Positions 18,940 through 26,110 of a stretch of DNA of 32,344 bases are shown one piece after another (within the stretch, counting starts at the first letter, position 1; every line of letters starts with the position of its first letter). The position numbers and the translations under genes are program-made. Below the pieces are notes generated by a model, which had not been told where the DNA came from, searched no databases, and saw only the letters and a program-made list of their open reading frames with translations. This DNA is from Rhodovibrionaceae bacterium (GTDB taxonomy: Bacteria > Pseudomonadota > Alphaproteobacteria > Kiloniellales > DSM-21159), in NCBI GenBank assembly GCA_028279885.1, contig JANQMX010000013.1, forward strand, positions 1 to 32,344. Reading direction: 5' to 3'.

Positions 18940-19035
18940 GGCGGGAACCGAATCGAGCTGCTTGGGAATGCCCGGCGCTTATAGTGGCTCCCGCCCGCGC
19001 CGTCCACGCCGGCAACACGAAACTTGGAGGACTTC

Positions 19036-19851
19036 TTACTCCGCCTCGAGCTCGTCGCGGAGCTCCTGCTCTTTCTGAGCGCGCTTCTTCTCGACCATGC
19101 GCGCCATCCAGATCGAAATCTCGTAGAGCAGGATGATGGGGATGGCGAGGCTGAGCTGGCTGATCGGGTCCGGCGGCGTGAAGATGGCCGCAACGATGAA
19201 GACCGCGACAATGGCGTACTTCCGCGACTTCGCCATGCCATCGGCGCTGGCGATGCCGGCCCGCGCCAGAAGCGTCATCAGCACGGGAAGCTGAAAACAG
19301 ATGCCGAAGGCAAAGATCAAACGCATGGTGAGCGAGACATATTCGCTGACCTTGGGTTCGAGTTCGACGGGCAGAACCGTCGGCGAGCCCACCGTTTCGA
19401 ACTGGATAAAGAAGCTCCAGGCAAAGGGCAGGATGATGTAGTAGACCAGCGCCGCCCCGGTGAAGAAGAGGATGGGCGAGGCGATCAGGAACGGGGCGAA
19501 GGCCGTCTTTTCGTCGCGGTAGAGGCCCGGCGCCACGAATTTCCAAAGCTGCAGCAGAAAGATCGGGCAGGTGATAAAGGCGCTGAAGAAGAAGGCGATC
19601 TTGATCTGCGCGAAGAAGGGCTCGATCAGGCTGGTATAGATGATCCGCGGGGTTCTTGTTTCGTCTTCGTAGCGGCTGAGCAGCAGGTCGGAGAGCGGCT
19701 GCGCCAGGAAGTCGAAGAGCGATTGGGCGAAATAGAAGCAGATGATGAAGCCGACGATCAGGGCCGCCGCGGCATAGAGCAAGCGCTGCCTCAGCTCGAT
19801 CAAGTGTTCGAGCAGCGGCATTTTCTGGAGATCGGCCTGTTGCTGCACCAT
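19036..19851 (-). CDS. tatC: Twin-arginine translocase subunit TatC
   Basis: TatC is the receptor for twin-arginine signal peptides on folded proteins. The 271-residue product has six transmembrane segments. The N-terminal motif PLLEHLIELRQRLL carries the Glu that contacts the RR signal, and the first cytosolic loop has FLLQLWKFVAPGLYRDEK, also part of the binding site. The C-terminus is a charged helix rich in Glu, Lys and Arg (about 248-271). It follows tatB by 22 nt, with AGAGAG ahead of the ATG. A second ATG ten codons on (MPLLEHL) is an alternative start. Confidence 0.97.
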   Translation of the reverse strand: MVQQQADLQKMPLLEHLIELRQRLLYAAAALIVGFIICFYFAQSLFDFLAQPLSDLLLSRYEDETRTPRIIYTSLIEPFFAQIKIAFFFSAFITCPIFLLQLWKFVAPGLYRDEKTAFAPFLIASPILFFTGAALVYYIILPFAWSFFIQFETVGSPTVLPVELEPKVSEYVSLTMRLIFAFGICFQLPVLMTLLARAGIASADGMAKSRKYAIVAVFIVAAIFTPPDPISQLSLAIPIILLYEISIWMARMVEKKRAQKEQELRDELEAE

Positions 19852-19873
19852 TGCGGGCTGCTCTCTTACCTAA

Positions 19874-20434
19874 TCAGCCTGCGCCAGTCTTGCTGGTCGC
19901 CGGCTCTTCGACCGGCGGCCTGACCGAATGAGCGGGCGCCGGGCTGGCCGGCTGAACCCGGTGTTCGGCCCTCGCCTGGTCCTGCTCGGGCTCTGCTGTG
20001 GGCTGTGGCGCGGCACCGTTGCCGCCGGCTGGTTTGTCAGAGGTGGTCTCTGCTGAGGCACCGGCGCTAGCCGCCGGCTCGTCTTTGGCGGCGGAAGCAC
20101 TTGAGGACGCACTCGTGGAAGACTTGCCGGCATCGCGCGCTTCTGAATCGAGCGCGCGGGCTTCTGCCTTAACCTCACCGTCGGGGTCGAGCGTCTCCTC
20201 GAAGGAGCGCTCCAGGTTCATGGATTTGGCCGACTGGATGGTCTTTTTGGCCTCGTCCAGCTCGGCTTCCCGCGCCATCTCGTCCAGGCTGTGCTGGAAA
20301 TCGCGGGTCAACATGCGCGCCTTGCGGACATAGCGGCCCACCGTCCGCATCATCGTCGGCAGCTCGCGCGGCCCGATGACGAGGAGCAGCAAGAGGGCGA
20401 TAACCGCCATCTCGGACCAGCCGATATCAAACAT
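19874..20434 (-). CDS. tatB: Twin-arginine translocase subunit TatB
   Basis: TatB binds TatC and receives the RR signal peptide. The 186-residue protein opens with MFDIGWSEMAVIALLLLLVIGPRELP: the Glu at position 8 and the Gly-Pro hinge after the single helix mark it as TatB, not TatA. An amphipathic helix follows (VGRYVRKARMLTRDFQHSLDEM, in two parts). From about residue 95 the chain is a low-complexity Ala/Ser/Pro/Glu-rich tail, probably disordered. It lies between tatA (63 nt upstream) and tatC (22 nt downstream) in one operon. Confidence 0.95.
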   Translation of the reverse strand: MFDIGWSEMAVIALLLLLVIGPRELPTMMRTVGRYVRKARMLTRDFQHSLDEMAREAELDEAKKTIQSAKSMNLERSFEETLDPDGEVKAEARALDSEARDAGKSSTSASSSASAAKDEPAASAGASAETTSDKPAGGNGAAPQPTAEPEQDQARAEHRVQPASPAPAHSVRPPVEEPATSKTGAG

Positions 20435-20497
20435 GGCGCCGCCTGGCCCCTTGTCCTAACCAACGGCCGCTGTTCGGCCCCGCACCCGCATGGGCGC

Positions 20498-20752
20498 TCA
20501 GCCGTTGGCGGCCTTCTTCTCTTCCTCGGCCGTGCGCGTCACGGTCGCGGCGGCAGTGTCCTGTTCCAAGGCTTTGGTGGCCTCGGCTTCGTCGCCTTCC
20601 GGATCCTTTTCCTTATCCTTCAGGCCCTTCTTGAACTGGTTAATGCCGGAGCCGAGGTCCTTCATCAGCTTCGGAATTTTACCGCCGCCGCCGAACAGAA
20701 CCAGCACGACCGCCAAAACGATCAGCCAGTGCCAAATACTAAACGTGCCCAT
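20498..20752 (-). CDS. tatA: Twin-arginine translocase subunit TatA
   Basis: TatA multimers form the passage for folded proteins. The start at 20752 gives [27 protein letters not shown], the normal short periplasmic end, single helix and hinge; a longer in-frame start would add 23 residues unlike TatA. The amphipathic helix is [19 protein letters not shown], followed by an acidic tail. The product is 84 residues long, typical for the family. GGGAG lies about 13 nt before the ATG. It is first of tatABC; the upstream gap 20753-20919 has a hairpin that probably ends the ABC gene transcript. Confidence 0.95.
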   Translation of the reverse strand: MGTFSIWHWLIVLAVVLVLFGGGGKIPKLMKDLGSGINQFKKGLKDKEKDPEGDEAEATKALEQDTAAATVTRTAEEEKKAANG

Positions 20753-20884
20753 ATGGCAATCACTCCCTAGCGTTCCCGCGCTGTCCGATGGTGCAGCCCC
20801 GACTGGCGCCCGGCTTGCCAATATCCAACGTCCGCGCGCCCCTTACCCGGGGCCTCATCGAGGGGACTATGACAAACTCACACG

Positions 20885-20910
20885 GCCGGAGCAACGCTGG
20901 CTGCTCCGGC
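20885..20910 (-). terminator. Probable terminator after the ABC ATPase gene
   Basis: GCCGGAGCA (20885-20893) and TGCTCCGGC (20902-20910) form a perfect 9-bp GC-rich stem around 8 nt, ten bases past the ABC gene stop on the minus strand. The T run after it is poor, so efficiency is uncertain, but it is well placed to separate the ABC gene from tatABC. Confidence 0.55.
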
Positions 20911-20919
20911 ACGTGCTAT

Positions 20920-21990
20920 CTAAGTGGCGTCTCTTGTCGGAAAAACAAAGGCCATGGCCGGATCCAGGGCCACCGTGAAGCTGGTCTCGGAGTCCGGCAG
21001 AAAGCGGCCGGGCCGGCGGGCGTGCATGTGATAGGGGCCTGAAGCGCCGTTAACGATAGAAAGATGAACAATGCTGGTGCGTCCCACGAAGCGCGCCGCT
21101 TCAACGACTCCGCGACAATCGGGCTGCCCGGTCACGGAGCCGGGCGGTAGCAGCAGAAGTCCTTCCGGGCGGATGTAAACCTCGGCCGAAGAGCCTTCGG
21201 CCAAGCCCTTCGCATCCAGGCTGCCCAAGGGGGTCTGCACCTGACCATCCATGACCGTGGCCGGAAAATGATTGATATCGCCGAAAAAACTGGCGACGAA
21301 GGGATTGGCCGGCTGAAAGTAGAGCTCGGCCGGCGTGCCACACTGCGCAAGACGACCAGCCTCCATCAAAGCGATGCGGTCGGCCAGAAACATCGCCTCT
21401 TCCGGATCATGGGTCACCACCAGCGCCGCAGCACCGCTGCTCTTAAGCACATGGAGCGTGCTATCGCGCACCTCGTGGCGGAGTTGGGTATCCAGGTTGG
21501 AAAAGGGCTCGTCGAGCAGCATAAGCCGTGGACGCACCGCCATGGCCCGGGCCAAGGCGACACGCTGCTGCTGCCCGCCGGACAGCATATGCGGATAGGC
21601 TTCGGCCATCGCGCTGAGACCGACCTGGGCCAGCACCTCAGACACCCTTTGGACGCGCTCGCCCCGCTTCAGCGCCGTCAGGCCGAAGGCAATGTTCTCA
21701 GCAACGCTCAAATGGGGGAAGAGCGCATAATCCTGGAACACCAGGCCAACGCGGCGATCCTCCGGCGGGCACTCGCGCCCCGGCTCTGCGATCACCTGCT
21801 CGTCCATGGCGATCTGCCCCGACTGGACGCTCTCCAGCCCGGCGACCAGGCGCAGAACCGTGGTCTTGCCGCAGCCGGACGGACCCAACAGGCAGACGAT
21901 CTCCCCCTCGGCGAGCGAGAGAGAAAAGTCCTGCACCGCCTGGGTCCTACCGTAGCGATGCGACAGGTGATCGATGTCCAAGGCCCGCAT
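20920..21990 (-). CDS. fbpC: ABC transporter ATP-binding protein, FbpC/PotA type (probably ferric iron)
   Basis: The 356-residue protein is the ATPase of an importer. Motifs: Walker A GPSGCGKTT (36-44), Q-loop in VFQDYALFPHLSV, signature LSGGQQQR, Walker B LMLLDEPFSNLD, and the switch His in VVTHDPEEA. A C-terminal TOBE-like regulatory part (about 240-356) with VYIRPEGLLLLPPG follows the FFGDIN segment seen in FbpC-like ATPases. No permease or binding protein gene is adjacent, so it must work with partners elsewhere. Upstream is a promoter with a Fur-type palindrome between the boxes, which supports iron uptake. It sits between scpB and tatA, with its own promoter and a likely terminator. Polyamine or thiamine uptake (PotA, ThiQ-like) is the alternative. 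Confidence 0.85.
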   Translation of the reverse strand: MRALDIDHLSHRYGRTQAVQDFSLSLAEGEIVCLLGPSGCGKTTVLRLVAGLESVQSGQIAMDEQVIAEPGRECPPEDRRVGLVFQDYALFPHLSVAENIAFGLTALKRGERVQRVSEVLAQVGLSAMAEAYPHMLSGGQQQRVALARAMAVRPRLMLLDEPFSNLDTQLRHEVRDSTLHVLKSSGAAALVVTHDPEEAMFLADRIALMEAGRLAQCGTPAELYFQPANPFVASFFGDINHFPATVMDGQVQTPLGSLDAKGLAEGSSAEVYIRPEGLLLLPPGSVTGQPDCRGVVEAARFVGRTSIVHLSIVNGASGPYHMHARRPGRFLPDSETSFTVALDPAMAFVFPTRDAT

Positions 21991-22035
21991 GGGACAGGGC
22001 GAGTCCGCAAAGGTTACAGGGTCGGTCGCCCGCCA

Positions 22036-22064
22036 AAGCTAGTGCGAATGATTTGCAAAAACAA
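22036..22064 (-). promoter_or_regulatory. Promoter of the ABC ATPase gene with Fur-like operator
   Basis: On the minus strand TTGTTT (22059-22064) and TAGCTT (22036-22041) stand 17 nt apart as -35 and -10. The spacer contains the near-palindrome TGCAAATCATTCGCA (22043-22057), a 7-1-7 arrangement with one mismatch between its arms; ten of fourteen arm positions match the classical Fur unit TGATAAT-N-ATTATCA. A repressor there would shut the promoter directly. The gene starts at 21990. Confidence 0.65.
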
Positions 22065-22097
22065 TGCTACGCGGCCGCAGGGCTCAAGGCCACCGCC

Positions 22098-22784
22098 TCA
22101 CGCCCCCAATTCCTGCCGTACAATCTCTTCCATCTCCGCCGGGTCAAGAGCTTCTTCCAAAGCCTCTTCGCTTTCTTCCTCGGCCGTCTCCGCGGACTCG
22201 CTCTCGCCGTCGACCGGCGGCAACTGGCCGAGCCGGCCGATGCTGACGGCCGGGCGGGCGTCAAGCAGGCCGGCTGCCTTCAACTCGTCGAGTCCCGGCA
22301 GCGCCTCCAGGCTCTCTAGGCCGAATTGGTCGAGAAAAGCCTCTGACGTGGCCCAGGTGACCGGCCGGCCTGGCGTGCGACGCCGCCCTTTGGGGCGGAT
22401 CCAGCCGGCCTCCAGCAAGCTGTCCAGCGTGCCCTTGGACATGGCCACGCCGCGGATCTCCTCGATCTCCGCCCGGGTAACCGGCTGGTGGTAAGCGATG
22501 ATAGCCAAGGTCTCGATAGCGGCACGGGACAGCTTCTTCTGCACACTCGTCTCGATGGTCATGCGCCCGCCGAGATCCGGTGCCGTGCGAAAGGCCCAGC
22601 TCTTGTCCAGCGTCACCAGATTGACCCCGCGATTGGCGTAGAGCGCCTGAAGCTCCTCCAGCAGCTTCGGGATGTCCGTGCCGTCAGGAAAATGGCGCGC
22701 CAACTGGGCTGGTGTCATTGGCTCGCGTGAGGCGAACAACAACGCCTCCAGCAAGCGCAAGTCTTCGAAACGTTCGCTACTCAT
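22098..22784 (-). CDS. scpB: Segregation and condensation protein B
   Basis: ScpB is the winged-helix partner (kite protein) of ScpA in the SMC condensin complex. The start at ATG 22784 gives MSSERFEDLRLLEALLFASREPMTPAQLA in its usual form, and the frame upstream of it encodes only unrelated sequence. The two winged helices cover about residues 10-90 and 90-170, with the conserved LAIIAYHQPVTRAEIEEIRGV between. The C-terminal tail (about 190-228) is strongly acidic. The start overlaps the scpA stop by 8 bp, showing translational coupling. It is the last gene of the dgt-argS-SPOR-nagZ-scpA-scpB string. Confidence 0.93.
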   Translation of the reverse strand: MSSERFEDLRLLEALLFASREPMTPAQLARHFPDGTDIPKLLEELQALYANRGVNLVTLDKSWAFRTAPDLGGRMTIETSVQKKLSRAAIETLAIIAYHQPVTRAEIEEIRGVAMSKGTLDSLLEAGWIRPKGRRRTPGRPVTWATSEAFLDQFGLESLEALPGLDELKAAGLLDARPAVSIGRLGQLPPVDGESESAETAEEESEEALEEALDPAEMEEIVRQELGA

Positions 22785-23634
22785 GATCGCTCCAACTATC
22801 GGGTGCCTCTTCGGCAGCCGCTCCGTCCGGGGCCGCACGCGCGGGACCCGTTGCCTCCTCCCCAGCGGCCTTCTCACGGAGGTAGATCGGCCGAAAGTGC
22901 CCCTCCTGCCGCAGCTCAGCCTTACCTTCCTTCACCATTTCAAGGCCGGCAAGCAAGGTCGAAGCCAAAGCCGAGCGCCCTGGCAGGCCAGAGCGCAGTT
23001 CAGGCGGCAAGAAGGAGGCCAAGGTCCGCCAACCAGGGGCCGCGCCCAGCAGGCTGGTGAGCCGCCGCATGGCATCGTCGACGGAGTAGAGGTTGAGAGG
23101 CAGGATACGCAAGCTGTCGCTCTCGGTCGCTCGACTACGGCTGCGGCCGTAGGCGGAGAGCAGGTCGTAGAGGGTGGCTTGGTAGAGCACGTTGGTGACG
23201 CGAGGCACGGCCTCCGGCGCACCGCGGGCGAAGAAGTCGCGCCCCAGGCGCGGCCGTTCCAGCAAGCCGACCCCTGCCCCCTGCATGGCCTCCAGGCGCT
23301 GCAGTTGAAACCGCAGGGCGGCCGCCATCTCGGCACCGGAAGGCTCCTCTTCCCCCTCCGGCTCGGGCAGCAGCATGCGGGATTTGAGGTAGGCGAGCCA
23401 GGCCGCCATCACCAGATAGTCGGCGGCCAGCTCCAGATTCACGCGCCGCGCCGCCTTGACGAAGGCGATGTACTGTTCAGCAAGCTGCAGGATGGAAATC
23501 TGAGTGAGATCGACCTTTTGGTCGCGCGCCAGCTGGAGCAGCAGGTCGATCGGCCCCTCGAAGCCCTCCAGGTCGACCAGAAACACCCCTGCCACCGCGG
23601 GGCTGTCGCCTTCGAAGTCGGCCTCTGTCGTCAA
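22777..23634 (-). CDS. scpA: Segregation and condensation protein A
   Basis: ScpA is the kleisin that bridges the SMC heads in condensin. The predicted start is the TTG at 23634, seven nt behind AGGAG and two nt after the nagZ stop, giving a 285-residue protein; no ATG lies at a sensible place, and the longer open frame upstream runs antisense to nothing but inside nagZ in another frame. The N-terminal block FEGPIDLLLQLARDQKVDL and ISILQLAEQYIAFV are the SMC-neck-binding helices typical of ScpA. The C-terminal winged helix lies about 190-255 (VVERLGLLEM-like segments are replaced by LASTLLAGLEMVKEGKAELRQ). An acidic linker with GEEEPSG separates the halves. It overlaps scpB by 8 bp. Confidence 0.92.
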   Translation of the reverse strand: MTTEADFEGDSPAVAGVFLVDLEGFEGPIDLLLQLARDQKVDLTQISILQLAEQYIAFVKAARRVNLELAADYLVMAAWLAYLKSRMLLPEPEGEEEPSGAEMAAALRFQLQRLEAMQGAGVGLLERPRLGRDFFARGAPEAVPRVTNVLYQATLYDLLSAYGRSRSRATESDSLRILPLNLYSVDDAMRRLTSLLGAAPGWRTLASFLPPELRSGLPGRSALASTLLAGLEMVKEGKAELRQEGHFRPIYLREKAAGEEATGPARAAPDGAAAEEAPDSWSDHE

Positions 23635-23636
23635 AC

Positions 23637-24659
23637 TCAAACTCCTGCCGCCGCCTGCGGACTTGCCGCCGTTTCGCTCAACAAAGCCGCCAGCTTGTCG
23701 ATCAGGGCTTGGCGATCCGCCTTGTCGGGCCGGCCACGCCGGGCCTCGGCGGCGCTCAGCCGGCGCTGCGCTGCGCCATCGAGCGGCCGCCCCCCTTCCG
23801 CCACGGCGATCATCTCGTCGCGCTTGCCATTGCAATGAAGCGCCAGGTCGCATCCGGCAGCAAGCGCCATACGCGTGCGCTCCTGCATGCTACCGCCAAG
23901 CGCCCCCATCGAAAGGTCATCGGATACCAGGACACCATCGAAGCCGAGTCGGCCACGGATTATCTCGTCGATGGCTGTGGGGGAAAGCGTCACCGGCTGG
24001 TCCGGATCACAGGCGCGAAAGACCAAGTGTCCCGTCATGCCCCACGGCACATCACGATTGGCGGCAAAGGGCAAGAAGTCGCTGCGGTCCAGAGTTTCCA
24101 GGTCGGTCTCGATCCTAGGCAGGCTCTCGTGGCTGTCGACTCGGGCGCGGCCATGGCCCGGCATATGCTTGATCACCGGCATGACCCCGCCGGCCAGCAG
24201 CGTTTCCCAGTAGGCTCGGCCGTCCGCGGCCACCGTTTCGGCGACGGCGCCGAAGGCGCGATCACCGATGGCTACGTGCCCCTCGGGATGCAGCAGGTCG
24301 AGACAGGGGGCGCAGTTGACATCTATGCCGACGTCCAGAAGCTCCGCCGCGGTCAAGGCCGCGGCAGTCCGGATGGCTTCCTCCCCCGCTTCAGCCAGAC
24401 GCGCCGCCGACGGCAACTCCGACCAGTGGGGCGGACGCAGGCGACGTACTCGTCCACCTTCCTGGTCCACCAATACCGGTGCGTTGCGGTCGACGCTCTC
24501 CCGCATCTCGTCGATGAGGGCGCGAACCTGATCGGGGGCATCGACATTACGCGCGAAGACAATGAAGCCGTGAGGTTGAACCTCACGGAAGAAGCCGCGC
24601 TCCCAGTCGGTGAGGCGCAAGCCCTCGCAGCCGAAGATGACGGCAGCGGGCGTTGTCAT
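23637..24659 (-). CDS. nagZ: Beta-N-acetylhexosaminidase NagZ
   Basis: NagZ removes N-acetylglucosamine from anhydro-muropeptides in the cytoplasm during peptidoglycan recycling (glycoside hydrolase family 3). The 340-residue protein has the signatures VDQEGGRVRRL (64-74), the substrate loop KHMPGHG (164-170), the Asp-Ser-His dyad (175-177) that serves as acid/base, and the nucleophile region SDDLSMGAL (246-254). No signal peptide is seen, as expected. It starts 14 nt after the SPOR gene and its stop is 2 nt from the scpA start. In many bacteria its product pool affects beta-lactamase induction, but no ampR/ampC gene is in this window. Confidence 0.96.
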   Translation of the reverse strand: MTTPAAVIFGCEGLRLTDWERGFFREVQPHGFIVFARNVDAPDQVRALIDEMRESVDRNAPVLVDQEGGRVRRLRPPHWSELPSAARLAEAGEEAIRTAAALTAAELLDVGIDVNCAPCLDLLHPEGHVAIGDRAFGAVAETVAADGRAYWETLLAGGVMPVIKHMPGHGRARVDSHESLPRIETDLETLDRSDFLPFAANRDVPWGMTGHLVFRACDPDQPVTLSPTAIDEIIRGRLGFDGVLVSDDLSMGALGGSMQERTRMALAAGCDLALHCNGKRDEMIAVAEGGRPLDGAAQRRLSAAEARRGRPDKADRQALIDKLAALLSETAASPQAAAGV

Positions 24660-24673
24660 CCCCGCCTACCCGG

Positions 24674-26110
24674 CTAGCGCCGTTTGACGATACAGTCCTG
24701 ACCGGCGGACTTGAGCTGCCCGCAGAGGTCCTGGGCTGTCGTCTTGCTCGGGAAGGGGCCGGTCTGAACGCGGAAGTAGATGCCGCGATCACCGAGGTCG
24801 GCCCGCTCGACGTAGAGCGGCATGGTTTCCAAGAGGTCCGGATGCTTGGCCTGGGCCTGGGACCAGAAGCCTTTTGCCTCGTCCTCGCTGCGCAGGGAAG
24901 CGACCTGGATGACGTAGCTGTTGTCGGGCAGCTCCTGCATGCGCGGCTGCGCCACCTGGATGGGCTTGGCTGCCTTTTGCTCGCCCCCAGCGTTCTTCGA
25001 GGCGGTCGGCAAGGCCTCGCGCTTGGTGCCATTGGCTTGCTTGGCCGGCTGGTCCACCGACTCGGTATCCACGGCCGGTGTCGTCGCGGCAACTTGCGGC
25101 GCCGGCGCTTCTGGATCAGCGGACGCCTGCCCCGTCGTATCGTCGGCTGCCCCTTGGCCGTTCAAATCGACAGTGGGCATTCGCGGCGGCAGCACAATCG
25201 GGAACTCACGTACCCGGCGCTGCTTGCCTTCGCCGCTGACCGCGCTGCGCTCAACAGCTGTCGTCGCGGATTGCTCGTCTGCCTCAGCCGGCGATTGGCT
25301 GGCCGGCTTGGCCAGCAGTGACTCCACGGCGCCATCGTCCTCTCCACGCGTCGCACCAATCTCCCGCGTGACCGTGGCCGGAACGACCCGGTCATCACTT
25401 GCCGTTGAGGCAGAGTCCTGGCTTGGCGCCTCGCTCGGCGTCGGCTGCGCGGCCTGGCGGTCGTCAGCATCCTCTGGCGCCTCGGTCGAGGGTTGCTCCG
25501 CCGCCGCCTGACGATCGGCCGCGCCCGTTGCGCCGTCAGTCATCTGGGCGACCAGATCGCCGATCGGATCGCTGGACTCGGTCTCCGGCTGCTCTTCCGC
25601 TCTCGGTAGAGCGACCAGTGGCGAAGCGTCCTGCTGCGTCTCGACCTGCTCGGACAGCTCTTCGCCCAAAACCTCGCCGCGTGGCACGCGGGCGATATCC
25701 ATGGGCTCTTCCGGCGGCGGCAGTATACGCTCGACCTTGTCGTCGGCCGCTTCACCGTTGTTGAGCACGGCATTGTCCTGGAAGGGGATCTGCAACCCGC
25801 CGGGCTCGTCCGGCTGAACCCGCTCAGGCGTTTCCGAAGCGCTGATGATGGGAACTTCGCCCTCGGCACCACCGCCCATGCCGCCGCCATAGCCGTACCA
25901 GACGATCGCGCCTGCGCTACCCAGCGCGATCAGGGCAACACTCAAGGGGAGGACGCGCCCACCCCACGGCGACTGCGCGCGCTTGGGGCGTCTGGCAACG
26001 CGGCCGTTGTCTCGCGCCTTTCCTCCAGACGGTCCATCCGATGCGGTCAGGGGCGGCTGATCGGTCGATCTGCCGTCCTGGGAATGCTTGGAGCCTTCGC
26101 CACTTGCCAT
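24674..26110 (-). CDS. SPOR domain membrane protein
   Basis: The 478-residue protein has a cytosolic basic N-terminus (about 1-51), one transmembrane helix (about 52-72), a very long low-complexity periplasmic linker rich in Ala, Glu, Asp, Gln and Pro (about 75-390), and a C-terminal SPOR domain (about 396-478) with SYVIQVASLRSEDEAKGFW and YFRVQTGPF. SPOR domains bind denuded peptidoglycan glycans at the division site, as in FtsN and DedD. The ATG shares one base with the argS stop (TGATG). Gene order argS-SPOR-nagZ is usual in Alphaproteobacteria. An FtsN-like role is possible but not proven by sequence. Confidence 0.9.
   Translation of the reverse strand: MASGEGSKHSQDGRSTDQPPLTASDGPSGGKARDNGRVARRPKRAQSPWGGRVLPLSVALIALGSAGAIVWYGYGGGMGGGAEGEVPIISASETPERVQPDEPGGLQIPFQDNAVLNNGEAADDKVERILPPPEEPMDIARVPRGEVLGEELSEQVETQQDASPLVALPRAEEQPETESSDPIGDLVAQMTDGATGAADRQAAAEQPSTEAPEDADDRQAAQPTPSEAPSQDSASTASDDRVVPATVTREIGATRGEDDGAVESLLAKPASQSPAEADEQSATTAVERSAVSGEGKQRRVREFPIVLPPRMPTVDLNGQGAADDTTGQASADPEAPAPQVAATTPAVDTESVDQPAKQANGTKREALPTASKNAGGEQKAAKPIQVAQPRMQELPDNSYVIQVASLRSEDEAKGFWSQAQAKHPDLLETMPLYVERADLGDRGIYFRVQTGPFPSKTTAQDLCGQLKSAGQDCIVKRR

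Noticed and set aside
21268-22494. A 408-codon plus-strand frame over the ABC gene and scpB
   Set aside because: It crosses a promoter region and two real genes on the other strand.
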